From: Oscillospiraceae bacterium
GTDB taxonomy: Bacteria; Bacillota; Clostridia; Oscillospirales; Ruminococcaceae
Direction: 5' to 3'
Assembly (NCBI GenBank): GCA_017408395.1
Contig: JAFQUQ010000060.1
Span: 1-41,779, forward strand
Length of the DNA stretch: 41,779 nt
How positions within the stretch are numbered: the first letter of the stretch is position 1; every line of letters starts with the position of its first letter. Below the pieces are notes generated by a model, which was not told the DNA's origin, ran no database searches, and saw only the letters and a list, made by a program, of their open reading frames with translations. Positions 14,725 to 23,836 of the stretch are shown one piece after another. Made by a program: the position numbers and the translations under genes.

Positions 14725-17214
14725 TTATCTTGCTCTGTGTTCGTAAGCGTCAAATGAATAGATAGGTGCGATTGCGCCGTTTATAACAGGAATTGTAAAT
14801 ATTGATTCAGGTGCGAGGAATGTAATAACAGCATTATTGTTAAGACCTGATACACCGCCGACAACCATTGCGCCGATACAGAATGGATTAGCTGTTACGT
14901 TTGCACCTGTATCATTCTTTACGTAATCGCCGTTGTACATATAGCTGTAGCTTGAAACGCCTGATACTCTGCCTGTGTCAAGACCCTTTGAGCCGTTGAG
15001 CTGTGTACTTGGACCGTAGAAGTAGCCTGTCAGGAGACACCAGCCTGCCTGAGTCATGTTCCATGTGCTGTTACCGTCAACGTAGAAGTAAACAGACGGA
15101 GGCTTAAGAGCGTCGGCAGCGTCGCCTGCCTTGATTACGCCTGCCTGGAGTGCAGCAAGAACGCTGTCTGTGTAGTTTGCTACATTCCATGTATAGTTTC
15201 CCTGAGGAGCAAGGAAGTTTACCTGAATAGCGTCTGCGGACTGGATGTAGCCCTGATAATATCCGCCTGGCTGGAGGAAGATATTAGCAATACCTGAACC
15301 TGTCAGTTTGAGATTAAGATTTCCGCCTGCAAGGTAGAAATTCTGTTCACCTGAAACGCCCGCAGTACCTGATGCAGGAAGTGCTGAATATCCGCCGCTT
15401 GGGCATACGTTTGTAGGATCATAGAAGTCAAGAGTTTTACCGCTTGCTTCTTCAGGATGTTCGTACTTACCGATGTCTCTCTTATCCTGCGGAACGATCT
15501 TAACGATTGAAGCACCCTGGATTTCTCTTGGAGAGATAAAATCGTGTGGAGCTGTATCGGAAACTGTGAAGTAGTCGCTGTAAGCAGATGAATATACAGG
15601 AATTGTTCTTGTATATGTGCAAGCCTGAACATTATTTGTGCCTGTAACCTCAGGAAGAGTGATTTCGGCACCCTCATCAGGGTCAACTGATGCTGTGATG
15701 TCGAGGTTTGTTGCAAAATCATAGCTGAACGAGCATGGATTTGAGAAAATATCGTCCATATCCGCACCTGTTGCAGGGTCGGGATAATGATATTTGATAT
15801 TGTTAGGTGAATGGATATTTGCCATGTCTATTGCAGGAGCGTTTGCGAAGTCGTGGTCAAATACTTCAACCTGACCCTTTACGTAATAGTTGCCTGCAAA
15901 ATTACCAGGGGAGATATTTGTGCCTGACCACAGCGGGTCACCGATTGTCATGTTACCTGCTACATAAACGTTGCCGTTTATCTTGAAGGAGTCGGAGCTT
16001 GCAACAAGGTTTCCGAGAACGATAACGTCACCGTTGATGGAGTAAGGCTGTGAGCCTGTTGTGATAAGGTTATTGCAGATAAGAGTAACCTTTTCTTCAG
16101 GAGTTGCGTTATAACCGCCTGCCCATGTGAACTGGGAAGAACTGTCGATGTCGCCTGTCACAAAAACGATAGGAGTTTCCATCGGGTCAGGAGGGGAAGC
16201 AATGTCCATTGTAAGGTATTTGAAGTTGTTCTGTGCGTCAAAGTCGCCGTTACACAGTGTTGCTTCGCCTGCGGCAAGAGTTGTACAGCTACCGCCGCCC
16301 TGAAGGTAGATGTCGCCGCCGCAGTACATTTCACCGATAACGCCGCCTGTGTTTCCGAAGGTTACATCGTTCTGAGTTGAAAGACCGCCGATGATTGTTG
16401 CGTTATCGATGTTTGTCATAGCACCGAAGGATGTGATACCGTTTGAGAACATTTCAGGTTCGTTAGGATTGCTGATTTCAACGATTCTTGAAACTTCGCC
16501 GACAGTGTTCTGGTAAGGAATCTTTGATGTGATCTTTACAAACATCTCATCCTTCTTGTGATTGCCTATGTCGTTGAATTCACGTGCAAGAACCTCAACT
16601 CTTATTGTTGCCTTTGTTGTTGAAGCCTGTTCAATGTACTTACCGTACTTTTTGAGGGTTGCATCTGCCAGAGTATCAGGCATAGTGATTTCGTATTCAA
16701 TGTAATTATTGGTCGGAACTACGCCGAAGGAGAGATCCGAATACAGTGAGCTGGCAGGGTCGGTAGGATCAATATGTGCATTTGTAGGATTTGCATATGG
16801 GTCAGCAGAGAAGGTGTTTTCCTTATCTGCAAGAGCCTCATATTCCTGCATTGTCTTTGCGTGAGCCTTGATGCTGAAAAGATCCATCTGCATACCGAAG
16901 CCCTGTGACATACTTACAGTCTGATTAATACCGTTTTCATCGGTATAGGTAAATGTTCTGGTTCCGTGTGTGTCGGAAAGCGCAATGTAGCTTGAGTCTT
17001 CAAGGACGTTTGCTTCAAATACGTCTATCGCGGAACGTGCGGTGTAGTATGCCTGGTTTTCTTCAAATTTGCTGTATGATCTGTTCTTAGCCGTTGAAAC
17101 AACAGCCAGAGTTGCCATAAGCATGATAAGCAGCACGTACATTACGATAAGTACAAGACTAAGTACAGCACCGCGCAGCTTTTTACCAGCTTTAGCATTT
17201 GAATTTTTAGCCAT
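14725..17214 (-). CDS. Very large PilX/GspK-like minor pilin
   Basis: 829 residues, far larger than typical PilX or GspK (roughly 200-350). The N-terminus KKLRG|AVLSLVLIVMYVLLIML has a possible cleavage after Gly and Leu in place of Glu+5, the hallmark of GspK/PilX-type tip subunits. Residues 45-65 (ENQAYYTARSAIDVFEANV) match the helix of PilX_N proteins. The middle is built of short Gly/Val-rich strands (GDIYLQGGG, GDVIVLGNL, GNVYVAGNM) resembling a bactofilin or beta-helix repeat. Start chosen by AAAGGGTGG upstream. A tip adhesin role is inferred from size and position; the middle region has no enzymatic motif. Confidence 0.8.
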   Translation of the reverse strand: MAKNSNAKAGKKLRGAVLSLVLIVMYVLLIMLMATLAVVSTAKNRSYSKFEENQAYYTARSAIDVFEANVLEDSSYIALSDTHGTRTFTYTDENGINQTVSMSQGFGMQMDLFSIKAHAKTMQEYEALADKENTFSADPYANPTNAHIDPTDPASSLYSDLSFGVVPTNNYIEYEITMPDTLADATLKKYGKYIEQASTTKATIRVEVLAREFNDIGNHKKDEMFVKITSKIPYQNTVGEVSRIVEISNPNEPEMFSNGITSFGAMTNIDNATIIGGLSTQNDVTFGNTGGVIGEMYCGGDIYLQGGGSCTTLAAGEATLCNGDFDAQNNFKYLTMDIASPPDPMETPIVFVTGDIDSSSQFTWAGGYNATPEEKVTLICNNLITTGSQPYSINGDVIVLGNLVASSDSFKINGNVYVAGNMTIGDPLWSGTNISPGNFAGNYYVKGQVEVFDHDFANAPAIDMANIHSPNNIKYHYPDPATGADMDDIFSNPCSFSYDFATNLDITASVDPDEGAEITLPEVTGTNNVQACTYTRTIPVYSSAYSDYFTVSDTAPHDFISPREIQGASIVKIVPQDKRDIGKYEHPEEASGKTLDFYDPTNVCPSGGYSALPASGTAGVSGEQNFYLAGGNLNLKLTGSGIANIFLQPGGYYQGYIQSADAIQVNFLAPQGNYTWNVANYTDSVLAALQAGVIKAGDAADALKPPSVYFYVDGNSTWNMTQAGWCLLTGYFYGPSTQLNGSKGLDTGRVSGVSSYSYMYNGDYVKNDTGANVTANPFCIGAMVVGGVSGLNNNAVITFLAPESIFTIPVINGAIAPIYSFDAYEHRAR

Positions 17215-17303
17215 AAAACCACCCTTTCTAAGAAGCAGCAGTTACTTTGCATAAACCGCAGCCCCTTTATTATTCTTCTTTAAAAAGTTTTTTGCTATAT
17301 ATA

Positions 17304-17355
17304 TTTACCACTTTAGCCGATGAAGAATTTGCTCGCTTCATCGGCATATGGTAAA
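17304..17355 (-). promoter_or_regulatory. Large intra-operon hairpin between pilO and the PilX-like gene
   Basis: GCCGATGAAG (17316-17325) pairs perfectly with CTTCATCGGC (17336-17345), with an outer TTTACCA (17304-17310)/TGGTAAA (17349-17355) stem. No U-run follows on the minus strand. It separates the alignment-complex genes from the minor pilins. Possible uses are transcript processing, 3'-end protection or partial termination. Confidence 0.55.
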
Positions 17356-17367
17356 ATATAGTTAATT

Positions 17368-18120
17368 TTATTCGGCAGCAGCTTCTTCAGTTACTGCTAC
17401 GATTTCAACCTCATCGGTTTCCTCCATGATCTTTTCGATGTTAAGAGGATAGATAGAGTAGATCTGAACTGTCATCTGGCTTTCGTAAACAGGTTTGCTT
17501 GGGTCTTCTGCAACCTGATATACGTTAAGAACACGGAAGATTCTTTCGTCTTCAGCAACAGTATCAATAAACTTGTAAACGTTGGTAAGATCATAGTCAT
17601 CTGCATATGTGATATTGACATTTGTGATACCGATTGTGATGTTTGCGGGATCAGGATAGTCAATATCATTGTATGCGTTGTAAACTTCTTCAGGAAGCTC
17701 GTTGTAAAGGTCACCCTGTACAAGAAGGTCGTATGCAACAACATTGGAAGGATATACAATATAATCTTCAAGAGCTTCAGCAGTTGTATATGTTGTTGAG
17801 AGTGAAAGAACTTCTACATTGTTCTGGTCAAGGATTTCATAGATGAACTGTTCGTTGAGGTATGGGTCCTGTTCAGGAAGGAATCTTTCCTGCATTGCCT
17901 GTACCTCTTCGGCAGTAGCCTTAAGCTGATCTACGAGAGGAGTGAGGGTGTCGATCTTAGCCTGAACCTCAACCTTTTCAGCTTCCTTGGATTCAAGTCT
18001 GCTCTTTGCAGATGTCATTTCCTGATACTTAGGCTTGATGAAGAGGAAGAAACCTGCTACGAGAATTACAATTACGATCGCACAAATGAATATGACTTTA
18101 TCTCTGTATGAAAGCTTCAT
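17368..18120 (-). CDS. pilO: Pilus alignment protein PilO-like (GspM fold)
   Basis: 250 residues. A short cytoplasmic start is followed by one membrane helix (about 8-28), a coiled coil (about 30-80, rich in Lys/Glu/Ala) and an extracytoplasmic ferredoxin-like region. This is the layout of PilO, which pairs with PilN to couple the motor to the fibre. The acidic tail (EETDEVEIVAVTEEAAAE) is unusual. It starts 2 bases after the pilM-pilN stop, with its GAGGAGG inside the upstream coding sequence, so translation is probably coupled. Assignment rests on topology and gene order rather than a diagnostic motif. Confidence 0.82.
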   Translation of the reverse strand: MKLSYRDKVIFICAIVIVILVAGFFLFIKPKYQEMTSAKSRLESKEAEKVEVQAKIDTLTPLVDQLKATAEEVQAMQERFLPEQDPYLNEQFIYEILDQNNVEVLSLSTTYTTAEALEDYIVYPSNVVAYDLLVQGDLYNELPEEVYNAYNDIDYPDPANITIGITNVNITYADDYDLTNVYKFIDTVAEDERIFRVLNVYQVAEDPSKPVYESQMTVQIYSIYPLNIEKIMEETDEVEIVAVTEEAAAE

Positions 18121-18122
18121 AA

Positions 18123-19637
18123 TTATTCAACCTCCTCTGCTGTTTCTTCAGCCGTTTCTTCTTCAGGAATTTCACGCATCTGCGCTGTAAGCTGGAATTC
18201 GTATACGTCAACAGCTTCGTCGCCGGCAAAGTTAAAGCCTGTGTAAGTGATATTATCAAAAATATCCTGTTCAACAAACTTTGCTGCGATAGCTGCAGGC
18301 TCTGTGTTATCATCAACAGAAGCGATAACGTTGATAAATCCGTTGCTGATGTTCATAGAAAGGATTTCTGCGCTTGTTCCTTCGTAGTTTGCTCTGATGT
18401 CGGAAACTACCTGTGTGTCAAGAACAGGGTGTGCTTCATAAAGATTGATAGCATTCTGAACGCCGTCTCTGAAGGAAGTAACCTTGTTTACCTTTTCCTG
18501 CATAGCATCAACTGCAGCGAGTCTCTGTGCAGTTTCAGCGCTATCGAGCCAAGCCTGGATCTCAGCTGTGTCAGCCTGATACTGGCTCTTTGTGATGTTG
18601 AAGAATACAGTTACGCCTGCAACCAGTGCGATTGAAACGAGAGCTGCAACACCAACGCTTGCTGCGAAGGAAGCACCTGCTGCGGAACGGCCTACTGCTG
18701 CGTCAACTTCAAGAAGGTTGATACGTTCGGATTCCTTGTTGTTTCTGAACATGGCACCGATAGCGTTTGCGTATGCCTGGAATTCGAAGTTTTCATAGCC
18801 GCCGATGTTGTTAGGAACACCGAGAAGGCTTGTTGTGATGTCCATCTGTTCAAGAGCGTTTGTAAGACGGATGTACTCTGTTGTATCACCGTAGAATACT
18901 ACGTTCTGGATAGGATTATCACCGTTTCTCTGCTTCTGGAACTGGAACATTCTGAAGATGTTTTCATTTACAGCTTCATAAATGTAGTCAGGGGAGTTGT
19001 CATAGTCAACAGGGTCGATAGAAGCGAAACGTGAGAATGTAAGCTGATTGTTTTCGTAAAGATTAAGGCTTACGAAGTTAGGGTCGATCTGAACAAGAAG
19101 CATTGGCATCTTAGCCTTCATCTTAGGGTCGGTAAGAATGATTCTTGTGATCGTGTTACAAGCAACCGCTACGGAACGGAGACCGATACCGAGCATTGAG
19201 AATACCTTTCTGAAGCAGTCTACGACTTCAAAAGGACAAGCTGTTGCGAGAACCTTGAGTGCCTGAACGCCGTCTTCCTCAACTTCACCTGCAATGGTGT
19301 AGGAGATGGAATAGTCGTCTGCGATACCCATTGTGTGCTGCATCTGGTTCTGAACCATTGAGAGCAGCTGTGTACCCTTAGCCTTAGGAATATGTAATTC
19401 CTTGAAGATTACAAGGTTTGAGGAGATACTGATAACAGCTTCCTTATCAGCCATCTTCTTTCTCTTGAGTTCATCGTTGATGATTGTTGCCATTCTTGGA
19501 ATATCTTTAATGTGACCATTAACAATCAGACCTTCCTCAAGATCAATGGTAGAAGCGGACGCAACCTTGATTTTGTCGTGTGCTTCGGTACCACGAATAA
19601 TGCGGACGTGTCTGTCGGTAATATCAAATGAAAGCAT
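18123..19637 (-). CDS. PilM-PilN fusion protein
   Basis: 504 residues from MLSFDITD; this ATG (19637) is preferred over the GTG at 19646 because GAGGTGA lies 6-7 bases upstream. Residues 1-300 are an actin-like PilM: opening FDITDRHVRII, later LLVQIDPNFVSLNLY and VVFYGDTTEYIRL. From about 306 comes INLLEVD, matching the INLLP N-terminal motif by which separate PilN proteins dock into PilM, then a membrane helix (about 323-346), a coiled coil and a PilN-type extracytoplasmic domain ending in a Glu-rich tail. The two partners are therefore one polypeptide. The canonical DIG phosphate motifs are altered (DIT, QIDP), so ATP binding is uncertain. Confidence 0.88.
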   Translation of the reverse strand: MLSFDITDRHVRIIRGTEAHDKIKVASASTIDLEEGLIVNGHIKDIPRMATIINDELKRKKMADKEAVISISSNLVIFKELHIPKAKGTQLLSMVQNQMQHTMGIADDYSISYTIAGEVEEDGVQALKVLATACPFEVVDCFRKVFSMLGIGLRSVAVACNTITRIILTDPKMKAKMPMLLVQIDPNFVSLNLYENNQLTFSRFASIDPVDYDNSPDYIYEAVNENIFRMFQFQKQRNGDNPIQNVVFYGDTTEYIRLTNALEQMDITTSLLGVPNNIGGYENFEFQAYANAIGAMFRNNKESERINLLEVDAAVGRSAAGASFAASVGVAALVSIALVAGVTVFFNITKSQYQADTAEIQAWLDSAETAQRLAAVDAMQEKVNKVTSFRDGVQNAINLYEAHPVLDTQVVSDIRANYEGTSAEILSMNISNGFINVIASVDDNTEPAAIAAKFVEQDIFDNITYTGFNFAGDEAVDVYEFQLTAQMREIPEEETAEETAEEVE

Positions 19638-19679
19638 ACTCGTCACCTCACAAATTTATTTAATATAATTATTTTTTTA

Positions 19680-20876
19680 TTAACCTGCAATGTTACCCAT
19701 GGAGTTGTAGATAGCAGGAAGTACGCCGGCGATTACAAGACCGATAGCACCACCCATGATGATGATCATGAGAGGTTCGATCATACCTACAAGACGCTGG
19801 ATAGCTGATTCTGATTCGTCCTCGTAGAAGTCAGCGGACTTTTCAAGGATCGTATCAAGGGCACCTGATTCTTCACCAACGTAGATGATGGAGCAGAACA
19901 TTGATTCGAAGATGCCTGTTCTCTGGATGGAAACGGAAAGCTGTTCACCCTGCTTAACTTCGTCGATTACTGTTTCAAACGCCTTTTCAACAAAGCTGTT
20001 GTTGAGGATAGCGGATGAACGTTCGAGAGCTTCAACCATAGGGATACCTGAGGAGTAAAGGGAGGAGAGTGTTCTTGCGAACTTACCTGTGTAAACCTTT
20101 ACTACGAGCTTGCCGAAGCCCGGTCCTTTACATATGAACTTGTCAAACTGATAACGGACGCTGGGGACTTTAAGGGCGTATTTGATTACAAATACGAGAG
20201 TTACTACAACGCCCACATATATGTACCAATATCCTGTGAGGCTGTCTGCGAATGCAAAGAGCGCACCTGTCAGGCCCTTCATATCTTCTTCGGTAAGGAG
20301 ATCCTTAAATGTAGGAAGGATGAATGTGAAGAGTGCGATTACGATGATTACGCAAAGTACGGCAAGGATGATAGGGTACATAAGAGCACCTCTGATCTTG
20401 TTGTTGAGCTTTGCTTCCTTTGCATAGTTGTCTTCAAGTCGCTTTGAGATTACGTCAAGGCTACCTGACGCTTCGCCTGCCTGGATCATTGAAATCATGA
20501 AGCTCGGGAATGCACCCTGCTGCATTTTCAATGCGTCCGAGAAAGCCGAACCCTTCTGAACTTCTTCGTAAATTTCACGGTAAATCTGCTTAGGACCCTT
20601 TTTCTGCTGTTCCTTGTACAGAATATCCAGTGCCTTTACAAGTGTAAGTCCAGATGTCAGCATAGCACTGAGCTGACGGCAGTCGGCTGACAGCTCTTTG
20701 ATTGAGAACTTATGAAGAGTGCTTGACGATTTGGAAGAAGCTTCCTTGTAACTGGAACAGAAAAGTCCTTTTTCGTGAATCTTCTCCAGAAAGTCATTTA
20801 CGTCTTCCGCAGTCATTTTTGCGTTCTTGACGGTATTGCCCTGAACGTCGGTTGCGGTGTAAATAAATGTCTTCAT
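19680..20876 (-). CDS. pilC: Pilus platform protein PilC (GspF family)
   Basis: 398 residues, the standard PilC length. Two GspF domains (about 60-190 and 265-390) each lead into hydrophobic segments; the second ends with MIEPLMIIIMGGAIGLVIAGVLPAIY, highly typical of the family. The motif FPSFMISMIQAGEASGSLD in domain 1 is mirrored by FCSIIYVGEESGALD in domain 2. The inner-membrane platform is turned by PilB and PilT. The ATG follows GGAGGTG by about 10 bases. First gene of the operon running to the PilW-like gene. Confidence 0.95.
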   Translation of the reverse strand: MKTFIYTATDVQGNTVKNAKMTAEDVNDFLEKIHEKGLFCSSYKEASSKSSSTLHKFSIKELSADCRQLSAMLTSGLTLVKALDILYKEQQKKGPKQIYREIYEEVQKGSAFSDALKMQQGAFPSFMISMIQAGEASGSLDVISKRLEDNYAKEAKLNNKIRGALMYPIILAVLCVIIVIALFTFILPTFKDLLTEEDMKGLTGALFAFADSLTGYWYIYVGVVVTLVFVIKYALKVPSVRYQFDKFICKGPGFGKLVVKVYTGKFARTLSSLYSSGIPMVEALERSSAILNNSFVEKAFETVIDEVKQGEQLSVSIQRTGIFESMFCSIIYVGEESGALDTILEKSADFYEDESESAIQRLVGMIEPLMIIIMGGAIGLVIAGVLPAIYNSMGNIAG

Positions 20877-20944
20877 ATAGTTTTGACACCTCCGATATGG
20901 AATAATAGTGATTTAGGCATAGTTTACCTACAATACTATAAGCT

Positions 20945-20973
20945 ATTATAACATTTTAGTTACAAATTAGCAA
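20945..20973 (-). promoter_or_regulatory. Promoter of the pilC operon
   Basis: Minus strand: TTGCTA (20973-20968), 17 bases, TGT+TATAAT (20950-20945). The leader to the pilC ATG is about 60 bases. The rest of the gap up to 21108 is AT-rich and shows no other clear signal. Confidence 0.75.
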
Positions 20974-21108
20974 TATGTTATTTTGAACAAAATGTCTAAT
21001 TATATTGCACATTTATCACAAAATAATATCAGGGTTTTCCCCTTTATTGCATATTTCACATAACAGTCGAAAAGTAATTGTTTCGTTTGTGTTAATTGTA
21101 TAAAAATA

Positions 21109-21915
21109 TTATGTGTCACCCAGCAGTCTGATGGCATTTTTAAAGAAAATCAGCTCTTTTTCCTCGTGAGTCAGAGGTAAATTCTGCACAAAATCACGCT
21201 CTTTATCGGAGCCGTGCCACGGACAGTCCGAAGCAAAAAGTATCTTGTCGGCACCGTGATTACGGATAATTCTTACAGCCTGTTCGGGGGTAAGATGTCC
21301 CGCAGCAAAGGCTGTGTCAAGGTAAACGTTCTTTCCCACAAGATGCTTTTCAACGTCGTCCCAGCACTCGTTTCCACCCATATGGGCAAGAATCACGGTA
21401 AGGTCAGGGAACTTTTCAAGCACCCGTGCACTCATTTCGGGGGTGCAGTGGATACAATCGGGGCACATTGCGTCCAGACCTGCGTGGAAGATAACGGGAA
21501 GCCCCAGCTCCGCACACTTGCTGTAAATAGGGTAAAGACGTTCCTCGTCGGCAAAGAAGTTCTGATAATCGGGGTGGAGCTTGACCCCTCTCAGACCCAG
21601 TGATTTAATGCGTTCAAGCTCATCAAGTGCGTCCTCTGCCTCGGGATGGACGGTGCCGAAGCAGATGAGTCTGTCACACATTACCTCCTTTGCCCAGTTG
21701 TTGATAGAAGTCTGCTGTGAAGGCTTTGTTGCGATAGGTAGCAGCACGGCTTTATCGATGCCCCATTCCTCCAGCCGCCTGAGCAGGTCTGAAACCGTAC
21801 CGTTCGTAACGGCACGCTCCTCGTAGCCTGAGTCGATTACGGTCTGTTCAAGCTTTGCGATTGCTCTTTCCGCAATAGCGTCTGCGAATGCGTGGGTGTG
21901 AAAATCAATGTACAT
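21109..21915 (-). CDS. Metal-dependent amidohydrolase (Amidohydro_2, TIM barrel)
   Basis: 268 residues. Metal-site signatures: DFHTHAF near the start (HxH), LPVIFHAGLD and VILAHMGG (strand 5 and 6 His), and FASDCPW (strand 8 Asp). This is the ACMSD/resorcylate-decarboxylase-like group of cytoplasmic hydrolases and decarboxylases, so the substrate could be a carboxylated aromatic or a cyclic amide; sequence alone does not decide. The ribosome site is weak (AAGAAG). Monocistronic on the minus strand, outside the pilus operon with its own spacer on each side. Confidence 0.88.
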   Translation of the reverse strand: MYIDFHTHAFADAIAERAIAKLEQTVIDSGYEERAVTNGTVSDLLRRLEEWGIDKAVLLPIATKPSQQTSINNWAKEVMCDRLICFGTVHPEAEDALDELERIKSLGLRGVKLHPDYQNFFADEERLYPIYSKCAELGLPVIFHAGLDAMCPDCIHCTPEMSARVLEKFPDLTVILAHMGGNECWDDVEKHLVGKNVYLDTAFAAGHLTPEQAVRIIRNHGADKILFASDCPWHGSDKERDFVQNLPLTHEEKELIFFKNAIRLLGDT

Positions 21916-22197
21916 ATCTTCTTGCTTTTACACTATTAAAATAGTATATGGCTTCCTCCTTGCAAAGTGTAGTGATTTTAAAAATCCTTCTGATTATATT
22001 TTACTCCTGCCTGATAAAAATGTCAATTACTGTCTTCGAATTTTTAACTGCGTTAATTTAATAACGAAAATGCCGCCTTAATTGTTAAAATATGTAATTA
22101 ATTTGCAGTAAACATTGTGCAATATTTCATTTTTGCTTCATCAGACGTTGGATTTTTGAGTTTTTTGAAAAAATATTGATAAATTTTCGAAAAACAC

Positions 22198-22226
22198 TTG
22201 CATAATTTAATACGTTAGTGTATAAT
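22198..22226 (+). promoter_or_regulatory. Promoter of gdhA
   Basis: TTGCAT (22198-22203), 17 bases, TATAAT (22221-22226). The leader is about 60 bases with a weak GCAGA/TCTGC stem. The rest of the gap from 21916 is AT-rich and shows nothing else I can support. Confidence 0.75.
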
Positions 22227-22295
22227 TATTTTCATAAGGGCAGAGCAATGTGAAATCTGCTAATTTTATCCAATTATATTAGGAGGATTTTTAAA

Positions 22296-23651
22296 ATGGC
22301 TTTAACAAATGCATACCTCAAGGGCGTTTATGAAAATGTTGAAAAGCGCAATCCCGGCGAACCTGAATTCCTTCAGGCAGTAAAGGAAGTTCTCGAATCA
22401 TTCCAGCCTGTTGTTGAACAGGATAAGTCTTTTGAAACAAACGGCATCATCGACAGAATCGTTGAGCCTGAACGTTTCATCTCATTCAGAGTTTCATGGG
22501 TTGACGACAACGGCAACATCCAGGTTAACCGTGGTTACAGATGCCAGTTCAACTCCGCTATCGGTCCATACAAGGGCGGTCTCAGATTCCACCCATCCGT
22601 AAACGCAAGCATCATCAAGTTCCTCGGCTTTGAACAGTGCTTCAAGAACAGCCTTACAGGCCTTCCGATCGGCGGCGGTAAGGGCGGCTCCGACTTCGAC
22701 CCAAGAGGCCGTTCCGACGGAGAAATCATGCGTTTCTGCCAGAGCTTCATGACTGAACTCTACCGTCACATCGGCGCAAGCGTAGACGTTCCTGCAGGCG
22801 ACATCGGCGTTGGTGCAAGAGAAATCGGCTACCTCTACGGTCAGTACAAGAGAATCTGCAACAACTTCGAAAACGGCGTTCTCACAGGTAAGAGCATTTC
22901 TTACGGCGGAAGCCTTATCCGTCCTGAAGCAACAGGCTACGGCGCTGTTTACTTCTGCAACGAAACACTCAACAAGTGGGGCGAAGACATCAAGGGTAAG
23001 ACATTTGCAGTTTCAGGCTTCGGCAACGTTGCTTGGGGTGCAGTTCTCAAGATCAATGAACTGGGCGGTAAGGTTCTTACAATTTCCGGTCCTGACGGAT
23101 ATGTTTACGACAAGGACGGCGTAACAGCTGACAAGGCTGCTTATATGCTTGAAATGAGAGCTTCAGGCCGTGACAAGGTACAGGATTACGCTGACAAGTT
23201 CGGTGCTGAATTCCACGCAGGCGAAAAGCCATGGGGCGTTAAGGTTGACGTTGTTATGCCTTGTGCTACACAGAACGAAGTTGGTATCGAAGACGCTAAG
23301 AAGATCGTTGCTAACGGCACTAAGTTCTACATCGAAGTTGCTAACATGCCTACAACTGCTGAAGCTGTTGAATACCTCCAGGAAAACAACGTTGTTATCG
23401 GACCTTCCAAGGCTGTTAACGCAGGCGGTGTTGCAGTTTCCGCACTCGAAATGTGCCAGAACAGCATGCGTTACTCCTGGACAGCTGAAGAAGTTGACGC
23501 TAAGCTCAAGGGCATCATGACAAACATCTTCAACGCTGCATACGATACAGCTGAAAAGTACGGCGACAAGGGCAACCTCATCATGGGCGCTAACATCGCT
23601 GGCTTTGTAAAGATCGCTGACGCTATGAAGTGGCAGGGTGTAGCATACTAA
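22296..23651 (+). CDS. gdhA: NADP-type glutamate dehydrogenase
   Basis: 451 residues, standard for hexameric GDH. GYRCQFNSAIGPYKGGLRFH and PIGGGKGGSDFDPRGRSDGE carry the substrate-binding and catalytic Lys, followed by DVPAGDIGVGAREIG; the dinucleotide fold begins near KTFAVSGFGNVAWG. Fixes ammonium onto 2-oxoglutarate. NADPH preference is inferred from overall likeness to the 450-residue biosynthetic group. Codon choice is extremely biased (GGC, AAC, AAG, GTT), the ribosome site AGGAGGA is strong, and the gene is alone between its promoter and terminator, all pointing to high expression. Ammonium assimilation by GDH is typical of gut and rumen Ruminococcus. Confidence 0.96.
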   Translation: MALTNAYLKGVYENVEKRNPGEPEFLQAVKEVLESFQPVVEQDKSFETNGIIDRIVEPERFISFRVSWVDDNGNIQVNRGYRCQFNSAIGPYKGGLRFHPSVNASIIKFLGFEQCFKNSLTGLPIGGGKGGSDFDPRGRSDGEIMRFCQSFMTELYRHIGASVDVPAGDIGVGAREIGYLYGQYKRICNNFENGVLTGKSISYGGSLIRPEATGYGAVYFCNETLNKWGEDIKGKTFAVSGFGNVAWGAVLKINELGGKVLTISGPDGYVYDKDGVTADKAAYMLEMRASGRDKVQDYADKFGAEFHAGEKPWGVKVDVVMPCATQNEVGIEDAKKIVANGTKFYIEVANMPTTAEAVEYLQENNVVIGPSKAVNAGGVAVSALEMCQNSMRYSWTAEEVDAKLKGIMTNIFNAAYDTAEKYGDKGNLIMGANIAGFVKIADAMKWQGVAY

Positions 23652-23684
23652 GACGTGTGCAATTTACTTAAGTAAAATATAATT

Positions 23685-23724
23685 AATAGCCGCAGAGTTG
23701 TATAATACTTTGCGGCTATTTTGA
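23685..23724 (+). terminator. Terminator of gdhA
   Basis: AATAGCCGCA (23685-23694) pairs with TGCGGCTATT (23711-23720), with extra AGT/ACT pairing inside the loop, then TTGATT. Confidence 0.75.
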
Positions 23725-23836
23725 TTATTTGTAAATGTTTTAACAAAGTTAAAAAACGGTTAATTATAAATTCATAAACTCTGGCAATGACAGGTGTATA
23801 ATTATAGCAAATATTATTAAAAAAGGGGAAAAATAC

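Noticed and set aside
5737-20876. A type II secretion system or competence pseudopilus instead of type IV pili
   Set aside because: A dedicated PilT, several abundant-type pilins and PilM/N/O proteins are present, and no secretin, ComEA or ComEC is found.
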